64,000 nucleotides of DNA. It comes from Chryseobacterium defluvii (GTDB taxonomy: Bacteria > Bacteroidota > Bacteroidia > Flavobacteriales > Weeksellaceae). The translations under genes were made by a program, and so were the position numbers. The notes beneath the pieces are model-generated. The model searched no databases, was not told the DNA's origin, and was given only the letters and a program-made list of their open reading frames with translations. Shown piece after piece: positions 18,427-28,064 of the stretch (its first letter is position 1; each line of letters begins with the position of its first letter). Location of the stretch: contig NZ_RBXB01000001.1 in the NCBI RefSeq assembly GCF_003634775.1, forward strand, positions 558,001-622,000. Direction: 5' to 3'.

Positions 18427-18936
18427 ATGTTTTTCAAAATAGGATTGGCTGTTAACAGCTTTTGGTATTCATTTTTACTTTTTCTTCCGGATGAGTTTAG
18501 TAAGTTTAGAGTAAAATATTATAACAGGAAAGGATGCCGGATAAGTGAAACATGTTCAATATCTCCAAATGTACGGATCAAAGGAAAAGTTGAGATCGGA
18601 GATCATAGTTCTGTTGCCCAGAATTCATCTATTTCCGGAGAAAATGCGGGTGTTTTTATAGGAAAAAATGTGATGATTGCTCCTAATACGGTAATAGTTG
18701 CCTTCAATCATGTTTCAAAAAAAATAGAACTGTCCATGAGAGAGCAGGGAAATGTTGAAAGTCCGATCTACATTGAAGATGACGTCTGGATTGCCGCTAA
18801 TACAACAATTGCTATGGGAGTTACAATAGGTAAGGGAAGTATTATAGGGGCCAATTCTTTTGTGAACAAAAGTATACCGGAATATAGTATTGCTGCAGGA
18901 GTTCCTGCAAAAGTTATAAAAACCAGATTAGGCTAA
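18427..18936 (+). CDS. Left-handed beta-helix (hexapeptide) acyltransferase
   Basis: A 169-aa protein. Hexapeptide repeats run from ISPNVRIKGKVEIG through IGKNVMIAPNTVIVAFNHV to IAMGVTIGKGSIIGANSFVNK, ending with the AGVPAKVIK motif of the NodL/WcaF/DapH-like group. It likely transfers an acetyl group from acetyl-CoA to a sugar. The N-terminal 40 residues are hydrophobic (GLAVNSFWYSFLLFLP), so membrane contact is possible. The locus has no obvious PglD, so this or the preceding GNAT might acetylate the 4-amino sugar. Confidence 0.8.
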   Translation: MFFKIGLAVNSFWYSFLLFLPDEFSKFRVKYYNRKGCRISETCSISPNVRIKGKVEIGDHSSVAQNSSISGENAGVFIGKNVMIAPNTVIVAFNHVSKKIELSMREQGNVESPIYIEDDVWIAANTTIAMGVTIGKGSIIGANSFVNKSIPEYSIAAGVPAKVIKTRLG

Positions 18937-18941
18937 TAAAT

Positions 18942-20438
18942 ATGTTTAAAAATATTATTGCTAATTTTTTTGGGAGATTTTGGAGTATCTTATCCACCTT
19001 TTTATTTATACCGTTATATATAAAATACTTAGGTTTTGAAAACTACTCCATCATCAGCTTTACTATTGTTATTGCTGGCTTTATGGCGATCCTTGATTCA
19101 GGACTGACATCAACATTATCAAGAGAATTTGCCAGGACTGATCATGATCTGAGTCATAAAAAAAGAGTTTTTTTTTCATTGGAATCCATTTATCTGATAA
19201 TAACACTTTTAGTTATTGTCACAGTCTTTTTTTCTTCCTCTTTTATTGCTAATAATTGGTTGAATATCAAATCCGGGAATAATATCTCATACCTCATTAA
19301 GATTATTAGTATTGATACAGCATTACAAATGCTTTTGAGATTTTACATGGGTGGGCTTTTAGGGCTTCAAAAGCAAGTACTGGCAAACGGTTTGCAGGTT
19401 ATCTGGGGAGTTTTTCGAAACGGAGTTGTTTTGTTGATCATCATGTTTTATCCCAGTATTGAATTTTTTTTTATCTGGCAAGGGATATGTACAATTGTAT
19501 TTACAATATTATATAGAATATACTTATTTAAGGAAATTTCAGAAGATAGTAAATTTAGGATCAATCTATCGGTGGATAAGGAAATTCTAAAAAGTGTTTA
19601 CAAATTTGCAGGAGGAATGCTCTTAATTTCTCTAGTATCGGGAGTTAATACACAGCTGGACAAATTTGTTATCAGTAAACTTTTTCCGATCGAGCAGCTG
19701 GGAAATTATTCATTAGCTATCTCATTAGCAATGGGAATTGTAGTAATTATTAATCCAATTTCGATGGCGTTACTCCCAAAGTTCACTTCATTGTTTTCTT
19801 CAAAAGCCAACCAAGAGATAATTTCTGTATATAAGTCTTCCAGTCTTTTTACATCCATTATCATAAGTACTTTTTCAAGTGTACTAGCAGTATTTTCAAA
19901 GGATCTGATTTGGATTTGGACCGGAAACTCTCAAATAGCAGAGAACAATTATATTATTTTAAGTATAATGGCATTTGCATATTCATTTATGGCTTTTGCC
20001 GTAATCCCTTATAATATGGCTATTGCAAACGGATATACGACCCTTAATAATAAGTTGGGATTACTAAGTATTTTGATTACAATACCTTTTTATATATTGG
20101 TAGCTTCAAAATATGGAATTGAAGGAATAGCTGCTGTTTTTTGTGCGGTACAACTGCTGATAACAATTCTATATTTAATATTTATTAATAAAAAATTCCT
20201 TAATATTCAGCCATTTGGGAGTTTTGTTATTAAAAGTATTGTTTTCCCTCTTCTTTTTTCTTTTTCTTTAAGTATTCTTTATTATTATATCTTATCAAGA
20301 TTTGATTCTGATATTAGAATTTTATCTTTAATTCTTATTGGTTTAGGCGCATGCATTATATTTGCCTTTAATTATTTAATCTTTGTACCCAAAGCTGAAA
20401 AGAAGATAATACAACAAAAAATAAAATTTAGAAAATAA
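18942..20438 (+). CDS. wzx: Wzx-type polysaccharide flippase
   Basis: A 498-aa integral membrane protein with about 12-14 hydrophobic segments. The N-terminal IPLYIKYLGFENYSIISF pattern is typical of the PST/MOP exporter group. It should flip undecaprenyl-linked repeat units to the periplasm. It is the only flippase in the locus, so repeat units from all the sugar pathways here presumably go through it. Confidence 0.85.
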   Translation: MFKNIIANFFGRFWSILSTFLFIPLYIKYLGFENYSIISFTIVIAGFMAILDSGLTSTLSREFARTDHDLSHKKRVFFSLESIYLIITLLVIVTVFFSSSFIANNWLNIKSGNNISYLIKIISIDTALQMLLRFYMGGLLGLQKQVLANGLQVIWGVFRNGVVLLIIMFYPSIEFFFIWQGICTIVFTILYRIYLFKEISEDSKFRINLSVDKEILKSVYKFAGGMLLISLVSGVNTQLDKFVISKLFPIEQLGNYSLAISLAMGIVVIINPISMALLPKFTSLFSSKANQEIISVYKSSSLFTSIIISTFSSVLAVFSKDLIWIWTGNSQIAENNYIILSIMAFAYSFMAFAVIPYNMAIANGYTTLNNKLGLLSILITIPFYILVASKYGIEGIAAVFCAVQLLITILYLIFINKKFLNIQPFGSFVIKSIVFPLLFSFSLSILYYYILSRFDSDIRILSLILIGLGACIIFAFNYLIFVPKAEKKIIQQKIKFRK

Positions 20439-20454
20439 ATTTTCTAACATAGAA

Positions 20455-21660
20455 ATGAAAGACACCCCTATTTTAAGTATAATAGTACCCACTAAAAATA
20501 GATACTATTATTTATGGTTTTTAGTCGAATATTTTAATGCTATCACAGACTCTTCCATTGAACTCATTATTCAGGATAATAGTGATGATATTGAAGAGCA
20601 TAGAGCCTTTTATGAAAAAGTAAGAGATTTAAATGATAGCAGAATTAAATACAATTATGTTCATGAAAGCCTTTCTGTGATTGAGAATTCAGATAGAGCA
20701 TTATATAATGCTACCGGTGATTATGTTTGCTTTATTGGAGATGATGACATCTTTAGTAAAACAATTTTAAATTTTATTTCAGAAATTAAAGAAAAAGACA
20801 TAGATGCTGTTTTTCCTTTGAACTCGTCTTATAGCTGGCCGGATATTCACTCTAGGCTTTATGGGGACAAACTATCAGGTAAATTTACTCAAACCAACAT
20901 TACAGGTGAAATAGTGAAAGAAACCCCCAAAAAATTGCTTGATAAAGTATTAAAATTAGGGGGAACGGATATCATCAATCTTCCGAGAGTATATCACGGA
21001 ATCGTAAAATTGTCGGTACTAAAAAAAATATATGAAAGAACAGGATCTTTCTTTCCAGGCCCTAGCCCGGATATGGCTAATGCCGTTGCACTGTGTAATT
21101 ATGTCAACCGTTTTATAATTATTGATATTCCTTTTGTGGTGTCCGGGCATTCGTCAAAAAGTACTGGTGGACAAGGAGCTGCCGGAAAACATTTCGGCGA
21201 AATTAGAAATATAAAGCATTTGCCGTCAGATACTGCTGATAAGTGGACTCCGGAAGTTCCATTTTATTGGTCAGGCTATACTATATATGCCGAATCGGTG
21301 ATTCAGGCTCTTAAAAGACTGGGACTTTCCGATGAGTTAAAGACTTTGAATTTTAATTACCTTTACGCAACATGTTTAGTTTTTGATGTACCATTTAAGG
21401 ATAGAATTGTAAAAACAATGAAAGAAAACCAGAGCATTTCAAAATTGACGATATTATTCAATTATTGTTTGATATGGGCTAAAAGAATCAGGTTTCATCT
21501 TTCCGCGAATCTGCAATACATCCTTCCTGAGAAAAATACCAAAAGGATTTTTAAAAAACAAAATATACAGGAAGTCGCGGAATTGAATGATAAACAGATT
21601 TTGGAGTTTTATAATAAGAATGGAAAACAATATTTAAATAACAACCTTCCGAAATTCTAA
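20455..21660 (+). CDS. Family 2 glycosyltransferase
   Basis: A 401-aa protein with N-terminal GT-A domain: LSIIVPTKNRYYYLWFLVE, IIQDNSDD and the metal-binding region YVCFIGDDDIF. The C-terminal 150 residues are unusual in sequence and not assigned. It lies between the flippase and a Wzy-like polymerase. It adds one sugar of the repeat unit; donor and acceptor are unknown. Confidence 0.85.
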   Translation: MKDTPILSIIVPTKNRYYYLWFLVEYFNAITDSSIELIIQDNSDDIEEHRAFYEKVRDLNDSRIKYNYVHESLSVIENSDRALYNATGDYVCFIGDDDIFSKTILNFISEIKEKDIDAVFPLNSSYSWPDIHSRLYGDKLSGKFTQTNITGEIVKETPKKLLDKVLKLGGTDIINLPRVYHGIVKLSVLKKIYERTGSFFPGPSPDMANAVALCNYVNRFIIIDIPFVVSGHSSKSTGGQGAAGKHFGEIRNIKHLPSDTADKWTPEVPFYWSGYTIYAESVIQALKRLGLSDELKTLNFNYLYATCLVFDVPFKDRIVKTMKENQSISKLTILFNYCLIWAKRIRFHLSANLQYILPEKNTKRIFKKQNIQEVAELNDKQILEFYNKNGKQYLNNNLPKF

Positions 21661-22899
21661 TTGTATATTAATTTGGCAACGCATAAAATAAATATCTTTT
21701 TAAGTACCCTAAGTTTTATCCTGTGTATTATAGGATACCAGTTGGTAACAACCATATTTTTGCCTTCAACCTCGGATTTTGAGAATATTTCCAGGGCAAT
21801 TACAGTACCTTACCGAGCTTTGGCACTCGCCATCATGCTTGCCGTTATCTATATCAACATCAGGAATATATCGGATTTCAAATCGCTGCCGCTTGTTGTC
21901 CTGATTATTTACTGGCTTGCACTTATTGTAAGGATATTCTCTGATAATTTTTTGAGGACAGATTACCTTATTCAAAGTACTTCCCAGCTCTGGCTGTACG
22001 TTTTCGGAATATGTATGGCAGCTTTGGTTTCTACGATCAAAAGCTTTAAATATATTGATTTAAACAAAGCGCTTCATGTCGTTTATATATCCATTATTGT
22101 TATTTTGACTATAACGTTATTCTCCAACCAGGCGTTGATCAGTAATACGGACAATGAATATCGAGCCGATGCCAATGTTGCCCTGAATACCATCTCATAT
22201 GGAAATCTGGGAGTAATGGGAATGTATATGTCCCTGTTTATGCTTCTCAAAGAAAAACATAAGCTCCTGTTGAAAATAGGGATTATATTGGTGCTGATAT
22301 TATCTGTATACAGTTTACTGCGTTCAGGAAGCCGCGGGCCCATTCTTTCGTTTTTAGTGGTTGTTTTTTTCTGGTTCTTTTCGAAGGGTAAGAATATTAT
22401 GACCGGTGTTGGTATTTCGATGATATTATTATTGGTCATTTATCTTCTTCAGGATCCCATATTGTCATTAATGGGAGATATCTCTCCGGTGATTGAGATC
22501 AGGCTGAGAGAAACCATCAGCGGAAGCGGCCCCGATGAAAGAAGCTTATTGCATGATGCTGCTCTCAAAGTATTCTATGAACATCCTTTTATAGGGGATC
22601 AGTTTGCGATTTTTAATAAGAATGGAGAATATGCCTATGCCCATAACATTATACTGGATTCATTGATTGCTTTGGGAATCATAGGAGGAATAATGATGGC
22701 TTATATACTGTGGTCGGCTTTGAAATGCTGTTATAAAAATATTCATGATGATCATCCGCATTTCTGGATAAGCCTGATCTTAGTTCAACAGATTTCGTCT
22801 AGTATGGTTTCAGGAGCATTTTATCAGGATCAGACTCTTACTGTATTGTTAGTTTATCATTTTATTTTATTTAGGAAAAGTTTTATTGGATGGAAATAG
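21661..22899 (+). CDS. Wzy-like polysaccharide polymerase / O-antigen ligase family protein (first copy)
   Basis: A 412-aa membrane protein with about ten hydrophobic segments. The Wzy_C-type motif LLRSGSRGPILSFLVVVF is followed by a large periplasmic loop including ETISGSGPDERSLL and AYAHNIILDSLIALGIIGG, typical of Wzy/WaaL. The start must be TTG: the frame begins immediately after the previous stop and no ATG occurs before the second helix. The next gene overlaps its end by 10 bp. The locus has a second protein of this kind at 32023. Confidence 0.8.
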   Translation: MYINLATHKINIFLSTLSFILCIIGYQLVTTIFLPSTSDFENISRAITVPYRALALAIMLAVIYINIRNISDFKSLPLVVLIIYWLALIVRIFSDNFLRTDYLIQSTSQLWLYVFGICMAALVSTIKSFKYIDLNKALHVVYISIIVILTITLFSNQALISNTDNEYRADANVALNTISYGNLGVMGMYMSLFMLLKEKHKLLLKIGIILVLILSVYSLLRSGSRGPILSFLVVVFFWFFSKGKNIMTGVGISMILLLVIYLLQDPILSLMGDISPVIEIRLRETISGSGPDERSLLHDAALKVFYEHPFIGDQFAIFNKNGEYAYAHNIILDSLIALGIIGGIMMAYILWSALKCCYKNIHDDHPHFWISLILVQQISSSMVSGAFYQDQTLTVLLVYHFILFRKSFIGWK

Positions 22900-24020
22900 C
22901 CATAATTACAAATGTAATCACTACATATCGTGAAGGTTTTTATGATCGGCTTTTAAATAAAGACGGAATAAATGTTACTGTTTATTGCCAAGATAAAATC
23001 CCTGGAGTAAATGTAAAATCTATTCACAATAAATATGGTGAAAAAGTCCATATAGTAAAATGCAGTTCTTTGAAAAATGAAAAACTTGCTTTTCAGTTTC
23101 TGCCGATAAAAAAAATAATCAAGAGATCGGATGTTATTTTTCTTGACGGAAATCCAAGAATTTTATCTAATATATTATTAGGGATTATCTTATCTTTTAC
23201 CAGAAAAAAAGTTGTAATTTGGACAATGGCTCATTCCTTCGGTGCAAATAAATATACGGAGTGGTTGAGACTAAAATGGACATCTAAATTTAAGAATATT
23301 TTTGTATATACAGATAAAGAGGTAGATATACTGAGGAAAAGGGACTTCTTTAAACAAAATATACTGGGAATGAACAACGGTTTAGACCAGAAAAAGATTG
23401 ATGATGGAATACAAAATTGGACACAGGAAAAACTGAATCAATGGAAAAAAGAGAAAGGATTGCAAGGAAAAGTACTCTTACTTTCAATTGCAAGACTTGT
23501 TCCTAAAAATAAATTTGAACAAATGGTCAAAGCATTGCCGGAAATTACGTCACAAATACCTGATATATGCTGGTGTTTAGTAGGTGGAGGTGAAGAATTT
23601 GAGAATTTAAAACAACTCGCAAAAATACTGGAAGTAGAAAAATATATTTACTTTGTTGGGCCGGTATATGAAGAAGATAATTTGGCACCATTTTTTCTAA
23701 ATTCAAAACTATTTGTACATCCGGCTTCAGTAGGATTAAGTATTATTCATGCCTTTGGATATGGGTTACCTGTTATAGTAAATCCTAATGAAGCAATGCA
23801 TGGACCGGAATATGGAGCCTTTACAAATAATGAAACAGGGAAGAATTTTAAAGAAGATGATGTTTCTGATTTGGCAAAAACAATTATAGATCTTTTACAG
23901 TCACCTGAAAAACTTGATGCAATTAGTAAGAATGTGAAAAAAATTGCCAGGGAAGATTATAATGTAGATGTTATGGTGGAAAGGTTTTTGCAAATGGCAG
24001 ACAGTACTTTCAAAACATAA
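22890..24020 (+). CDS. Family 4 glycosyltransferase
   Basis: A 376-aa GT-B enzyme. The C-terminal donor domain has LLSIARLVPKNKFEQMVKALPEI and WCLVGGGEEF. The usual EX7E motif is replaced by SVGLSIIHAFGYGLPVIV, a variant seen in a subgroup of GT4 enzymes with His in place of the second Glu. It overlaps the polymerase gene by 10 bp. Sugar specificity unknown. Confidence 0.85.
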   Translation: MEIAIITNVITTYREGFYDRLLNKDGINVTVYCQDKIPGVNVKSIHNKYGEKVHIVKCSSLKNEKLAFQFLPIKKIIKRSDVIFLDGNPRILSNILLGIILSFTRKKVVIWTMAHSFGANKYTEWLRLKWTSKFKNIFVYTDKEVDILRKRDFFKQNILGMNNGLDQKKIDDGIQNWTQEKLNQWKKEKGLQGKVLLLSIARLVPKNKFEQMVKALPEITSQIPDICWCLVGGGEEFENLKQLAKILEVEKYIYFVGPVYEEDNLAPFFLNSKLFVHPASVGLSIIHAFGYGLPVIVNPNEAMHGPEYGAFTNNETGKNFKEDDVSDLAKTIIDLLQSPEKLDAISKNVKKIAREDYNVDVMVERFLQMADSTFKT

Positions 24021-24046
24021 GATAAAAACACAAAAATGAAATACAA

Positions 24047-24745
24047 ATGAGTAAGATTACGAAAATTAAAACAATGATAAATGCTTCTTTAGGAAGGATT
24101 ACTAATCTAAAAAAAAATATTTCCATTGATCATCAATGGTTCGGAAACGAATACGGTGGTTTTTATGTCGCCTCAAATGAATTAAATAATAAATCTATTG
24201 TTTATTCTTTCGGAATCGGAGAAGATATATCTTTTGACGAGGCTATTATTAAGAAGTTTGATTGTGAAGTGTTTGCTTTTGATCCTACTCCAAAATCAAT
24301 AAATTGGGTGAAAAATAAAACTGATCTTCCGGCTCAATTTCATTTTTTTCCTTTTGGAATAGATGATAAAAGCGGAAATGTAGAGTTTATGCTACCTTAT
24401 AATGATAGCCATGTTTCAGGAAGTGTTATCAAACAGAAGAATGTAAATGAACAAAAAGTAGTAAAAGTTCCGATGAAATGTCTCTCAGACATTATTCGGG
24501 ATTTAAACCATACCTCTGTTGATCTACTTAAAATGGATATTGAGGGATCAGAGTATAAAATAATAGAAAATATTCTTGATACTCCGCTAGAAATAAAACA
24601 GATTTTAATAGAAATACATGAAAGATTTTTTGAAAATGGTAAAGATAAAACACAAAAACTTCTAAGTGTTTTAGAACAGTATGGCTATAAACTATTTGGT
24701 GTATCTGATAGTATGGAAGAGCTCTCATTCATTAAAATAAAATAA
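24047..24745 (+). CDS. FkbM-family methyltransferase
   Basis: A 232-aa SAM-dependent enzyme. FGIGEDISFDEAI and VFAFDPTPKSINW form the SAM site; DLLKMDIEGSEYKII is the hallmark FkbM motif. It would O-methylate a sugar of the polysaccharide. It is flanked by two GT4 genes. Confidence 0.85.
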   Translation: MSKITKIKTMINASLGRITNLKKNISIDHQWFGNEYGGFYVASNELNNKSIVYSFGIGEDISFDEAIIKKFDCEVFAFDPTPKSINWVKNKTDLPAQFHFFPFGIDDKSGNVEFMLPYNDSHVSGSVIKQKNVNEQKVVKVPMKCLSDIIRDLNHTSVDLLKMDIEGSEYKIIENILDTPLEIKQILIEIHERFFENGKDKTQKLLSVLEQYGYKLFGVSDSMEELSFIKIK

Positions 24746-24793
24746 ATATAAATCTTATAACAAGAAATATTAAGATATATCTGAAAATTAAAA

Positions 24794-25903
24794 ATGAAAA
24801 TTTTATTTATAGCACCAATTCCACCTCCTGTAAATGGACAAAGTAAAGCCTCAAAAGTTTTACAGGATGCTTTAGTTAATCAACATGAAGTAGAAATTAT
24901 CAACCTGAGCAAGTCAAGTCTGAAAAATGGCGCTAATTCTTTTAGAAGATTTTTTGAAATTATGAATATTTTGAAAGAGGTAAAGAAGAAAAAAAATAAT
25001 AATGATATTATTTATATTTCTCTAGCGGAATCCTTTGCCGGAAATATGAGAGATTTGGCGATTTACAATTTATGCAAAAAAGACTTGAATAAAACTTATA
25101 TTCACATGCTTGGCGGTGCAGGTATGAAAGAAATTCTTTCCAAAAAAGGATGGCAAAAAAATGTAAATGCAAAATTCATGAAAAAGCTTGCCGGAGTAAT
25201 TGTTGAGGGCCCGGTAAATTATGAAACGTTTAAAAAAGTAATTCCTGAAGAAAAAATACATATAGTCCCCAATTTTGCGGAAGACTTTCTGTTCGTTACA
25301 GATGAAGAAATAAAAAAGAAATTCGAAAACTTGGATCCGATTAAAATACTTTATTTAAGTAACCTAATACCGGGGAAAGGTTATGACGAGTTGACCGATG
25401 CTTATTTATCCCTTTCTGATGAGGAGCAGGGAAAAATAAAAATAAGTTTTGTAGGAGGTTTTGAGAGTGATGAAAGTGAAAAAAAATTTTTAAAGAAAAT
25501 AGATCAGAATTTAGGATTAAAGTACTTGGGGAAATTTATTGATGGTGAAGAAAAAAGAAAATTATACTGTAAGAATCACGTTTTCTGTTTACCAACCTAC
25601 TATCCTTTTGAAGGTCAGCCTATAAGTATACTGGAAGGATATGCTACTGGATGTGTAGTTATTACGAGCAATCATAGTGGAATACCTTATATTTTTGAAG
25701 ATAACGTGAATGGACTAAGAGTGGAGAAAAAATCTATTTCTTCCTTGGCAGGAGCATTAAAAAATCTTATTTCTGAAAAAGAAAGACTTATGGAAATAGC
25801 TTTTCATAATCGAGATGAGGCTTTAGCAAAATATAGAACGAGTATTTATCAGGAAAAGCTTTTGAAAATATTTTCTGATCAGTATAGGCATAATTCAAAA
25901 TAG
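24794..25903 (+). CDS. Family 4 glycosyltransferase
   Basis: A 369-aa GT-B enzyme starting IAPIPPPVNGQSKASKVL, with donor-site EX7E motif FEGQPISILEGYATG intact. It adds a sugar of the repeat unit. It lies after the FkbM gene and 11 bp before a secreted lipoprotein gene. Confidence 0.88.
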   Translation: MKILFIAPIPPPVNGQSKASKVLQDALVNQHEVEIINLSKSSLKNGANSFRRFFEIMNILKEVKKKKNNNDIIYISLAESFAGNMRDLAIYNLCKKDLNKTYIHMLGGAGMKEILSKKGWQKNVNAKFMKKLAGVIVEGPVNYETFKKVIPEEKIHIVPNFAEDFLFVTDEEIKKKFENLDPIKILYLSNLIPGKGYDELTDAYLSLSDEEQGKIKISFVGGFESDESEKKFLKKIDQNLGLKYLGKFIDGEEKRKLYCKNHVFCLPTYYPFEGQPISILEGYATGCVVITSNHSGIPYIFEDNVNGLRVEKKSISSLAGALKNLISEKERLMEIAFHNRDEALAKYRTSIYQEKLLKIFSDQYRHNSK

Positions 25904-25914
25904 TAATTAAAGAG

Positions 25915-26874
25915 ATGGCAGTGAAAAAAATCTTCGTTAATTTAGTTTTTTGTTTATTTATAAGTATATCGTGCAATTCTCAGAAAAATAGAAATGAGAA
26001 AGAAGAACTGCAGGGTACACTGCAGAATATTAAAGTTTTGTATCAGCTGGGAGTGCTCAGTAAGGATGCTCAAAAACAATTCAATACTTATGGTTTTGAA
26101 CAAATTGATTTTGTTGACGAAAGCTGTTTTTTCTCAAAAGATAAGTTTATAGTAGATTCAGTAAAACTAAGAAGTAAAATACAACAAATTTTCCCAGATG
26201 CCAAGAAATTAGGATATGCGTATATCAATCTGGAATCACCTTATATTGAACTGATAAGAGATAAAGATGCAAATGACCCTGAATTTAAAAAATCCCTGGC
26301 TTTTTTCATCCAAATCATTAAAATATGTAAGCAGGAAAGACCATTGATAAAATGGGGATTTTACGCAATACCATTTACTACTTTTTGGGAAATATATACT
26401 GGTTATTTTAAGAAAAATGATAAAATAGCTGCTCTATTAAAAGAAGTAGATGTTTTTTACCCTTCAATGTATATGTTTTATGATGAAGATGTGGATATGA
26501 TCAAAAGTATAGGAAATGATAACTATATTGAAAAGAATATTGAAAATAGTCTTTCTCTTTCTATGAAATATAAAAAGCCGGTCTTTCCGTTTGTTTTACA
26601 TAGATATCATCCCAGTAATGCTAAAGTTGGCTGGAAGCAGATGAATGCTAGCAAATGGGGGAAATATATTGCAGACATCACTTCAATAGAGGTAAATAAA
26701 AAACATGTTGACGGAATTGTGTGGTGGGGAGCCGATGACTTTTTCTATGGAAGAGCCGATGCCCCTAATATTACCAACGAATATAGAGGAAGCAAGAAAG
26801 ATTATTTAGACTTCAACGGCAGGAATTTATCAAAAAAAGCTTCTGAGATTATTCAGAACTGGAATAAAAAATAA
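25915..26874 (+). CDS. Lipoprotein with hyaluronidase-like (GH56-like) barrel features
   Basis: A 319-aa protein with lipoprotein signal and lipobox SISC (Cys20). Five segments recall the order of strands in GH56 hyaluronidases: YINLESPYIEL, KWGFYAIPFTTFW, VFYPSMYMFYDED, PVFPFVLHRYHPSN and DGIVWWGADDFF. The canonical DxE acid pair is not clear; NLE carries only the Glu. The similarity is recognised by eye and is remote. A secreted glycan-cleaving or glycan-binding lipoprotein inside the assembly operon could trim or hold the polymer at the surface. Function otherwise unknown. Confidence 0.5.
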   Translation: MAVKKIFVNLVFCLFISISCNSQKNRNEKEELQGTLQNIKVLYQLGVLSKDAQKQFNTYGFEQIDFVDESCFFSKDKFIVDSVKLRSKIQQIFPDAKKLGYAYINLESPYIELIRDKDANDPEFKKSLAFFIQIIKICKQERPLIKWGFYAIPFTTFWEIYTGYFKKNDKIAALLKEVDVFYPSMYMFYDEDVDMIKSIGNDNYIEKNIENSLSLSMKYKKPVFPFVLHRYHPSNAKVGWKQMNASKWGKYIADITSIEVNKKHVDGIVWWGADDFFYGRADAPNITNEYRGSKKDYLDFNGRNLSKKASEIIQNWNKK

Positions 26875-26901
26875 TTAAAGAACTATTAAAATTAGCATTT
26901 G

Positions 26902-26909
26902 TATATTTG
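26902..26909 (+). promoter_or_regulatory. Internal -7 box before the amidotransferase gene
   Basis: TATATTTG is a perfect TAnnTTTG in the 44-bp gap after the lipoprotein gene. It ends 9 nt before ATG 26919, which leaves almost no leader. It suggests a second transcription unit from the WbpG-like gene onward. Confidence 0.5.
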
Positions 26910-26918
26910 CAAAATTAT

Positions 26919-28064
26919 ATGAATACAACAAGACCATACCAAATTTGTACTAAAACAATTATGGATACTACAGATCCTAATATTGTTTTTAATGAGAAAG
27001 GCGAAAGCGATTATTTTACAAATTTTAAAGAAAATATAGAACCCAACTGGCATACAGATGAAAGAGGTTATGACGAATTGATGAAAATTGCCGAAAGGAT
27101 AAAAAAAACATCAAAAAATAAAGATTTTGATTGCATTATCGGGTTAAGTGGAGGGTTAGACAGTTCCTATGCCGCTTATGTCGCTAAGGAAATAATGGGA
27201 ATCCGTCCTTTGATTTTCCACGTAGATGCTGGATGGAATACAGATAAAGCCGTTGGAAATATAGAAAAATTGATTAACGGGTTAAACCTGGACCTCTATA
27301 CCGAGGTAATCAATTGGGAAGAAATGAAAGATTTGCAGGTTGCATTTTTAAAATCTCAGATTTCTGATCAGGATTTACCACAGGATTATGCTTTTTTCTC
27401 TGCCTTATATAAATTTGCCAGAAAGCATAAAATCAACTACGTACTTACCGGAGGTAATTTTTCTACCGAATGTTGTAGAGAGCCTGAAGAATGGGGCGGT
27501 TTTCCGGGAATTGATGTTACCTTGGTTAAAGATATTCACAGAAAATTTGGTAAAAAAGAATTGAAAACATTTCCTCTGGTCGATATTTTGTCGTATAAAA
27601 TCTATTACAAATACATTTATGGAATGGAAGTTTTCAAACCATTAAATCTTGTACCGTATGTGAAAAAAGATGCCGAAAATCTTTTGAAGGAAAAATTCGA
27701 TTGGGAACCTTTCCAGCATAAACACCATGAATCCAGGTTTACCAGATTCTATGAAGATTACTGGTTGCCAAGAAAATTTGGCTATCAGAAAAGAAAAGCA
27801 CATTTCTCATCACTTATCTTAACAGGACAAATGACCCGCGAAGAAGCATTAGATAGGGTTTCAAGGCCAGAATTATCTGAAGAATTCCTTCAGAAAGAGT
27901 TTGAATATGTTGCTAATAAATTGGATTTGACAACAGAAGAATTACAACAGATCTTTGAAGGCGAGAATAAAACATACAAAGACTACAAAAACAAAATGGG
28001 TATTATCAAGCTTGGTGCCCAAGCAATGCAGAAATTAGGATTAGAAAAGAGATTATTCAGATGA
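26919..28064 (+). CDS. N-acetyl sugar amidotransferase, WbpG/PseA-like
   Basis: A 381-aa ATP-pyrophosphatase-type enzyme. PP-loop CIIGLSGGLDSSYAAYVA is followed by a Rossmann-like ATPase domain. WbpG works with HisH/HisF paralogs to convert an N-acetyl group to an acetamidine (or a carboxylate to an amide) using glutamine-derived ammonia. ATG 26919 is preferred over the TTG at 26907, which lies inside the -7 box. The N-terminal zinc ribbon of related proteins (CxxC ... CxxC) is reduced to one Cys: ICTKTIMDTTDP and GESDYF. It overlaps the HisH-like gene by 4 bp. Confidence 0.87.
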   Translation: MNTTRPYQICTKTIMDTTDPNIVFNEKGESDYFTNFKENIEPNWHTDERGYDELMKIAERIKKTSKNKDFDCIIGLSGGLDSSYAAYVAKEIMGIRPLIFHVDAGWNTDKAVGNIEKLINGLNLDLYTEVINWEEMKDLQVAFLKSQISDQDLPQDYAFFSALYKFARKHKINYVLTGGNFSTECCREPEEWGGFPGIDVTLVKDIHRKFGKKELKTFPLVDILSYKIYYKYIYGMEVFKPLNLVPYVKKDAENLLKEKFDWEPFQHKHHESRFTRFYEDYWLPRKFGYQKRKAHFSSLILTGQMTREEALDRVSRPELSEEFLQKEFEYVANKLDLTTEELQQIFEGENKTYKDYKNKMGIIKLGAQAMQKLGLEKRLFR

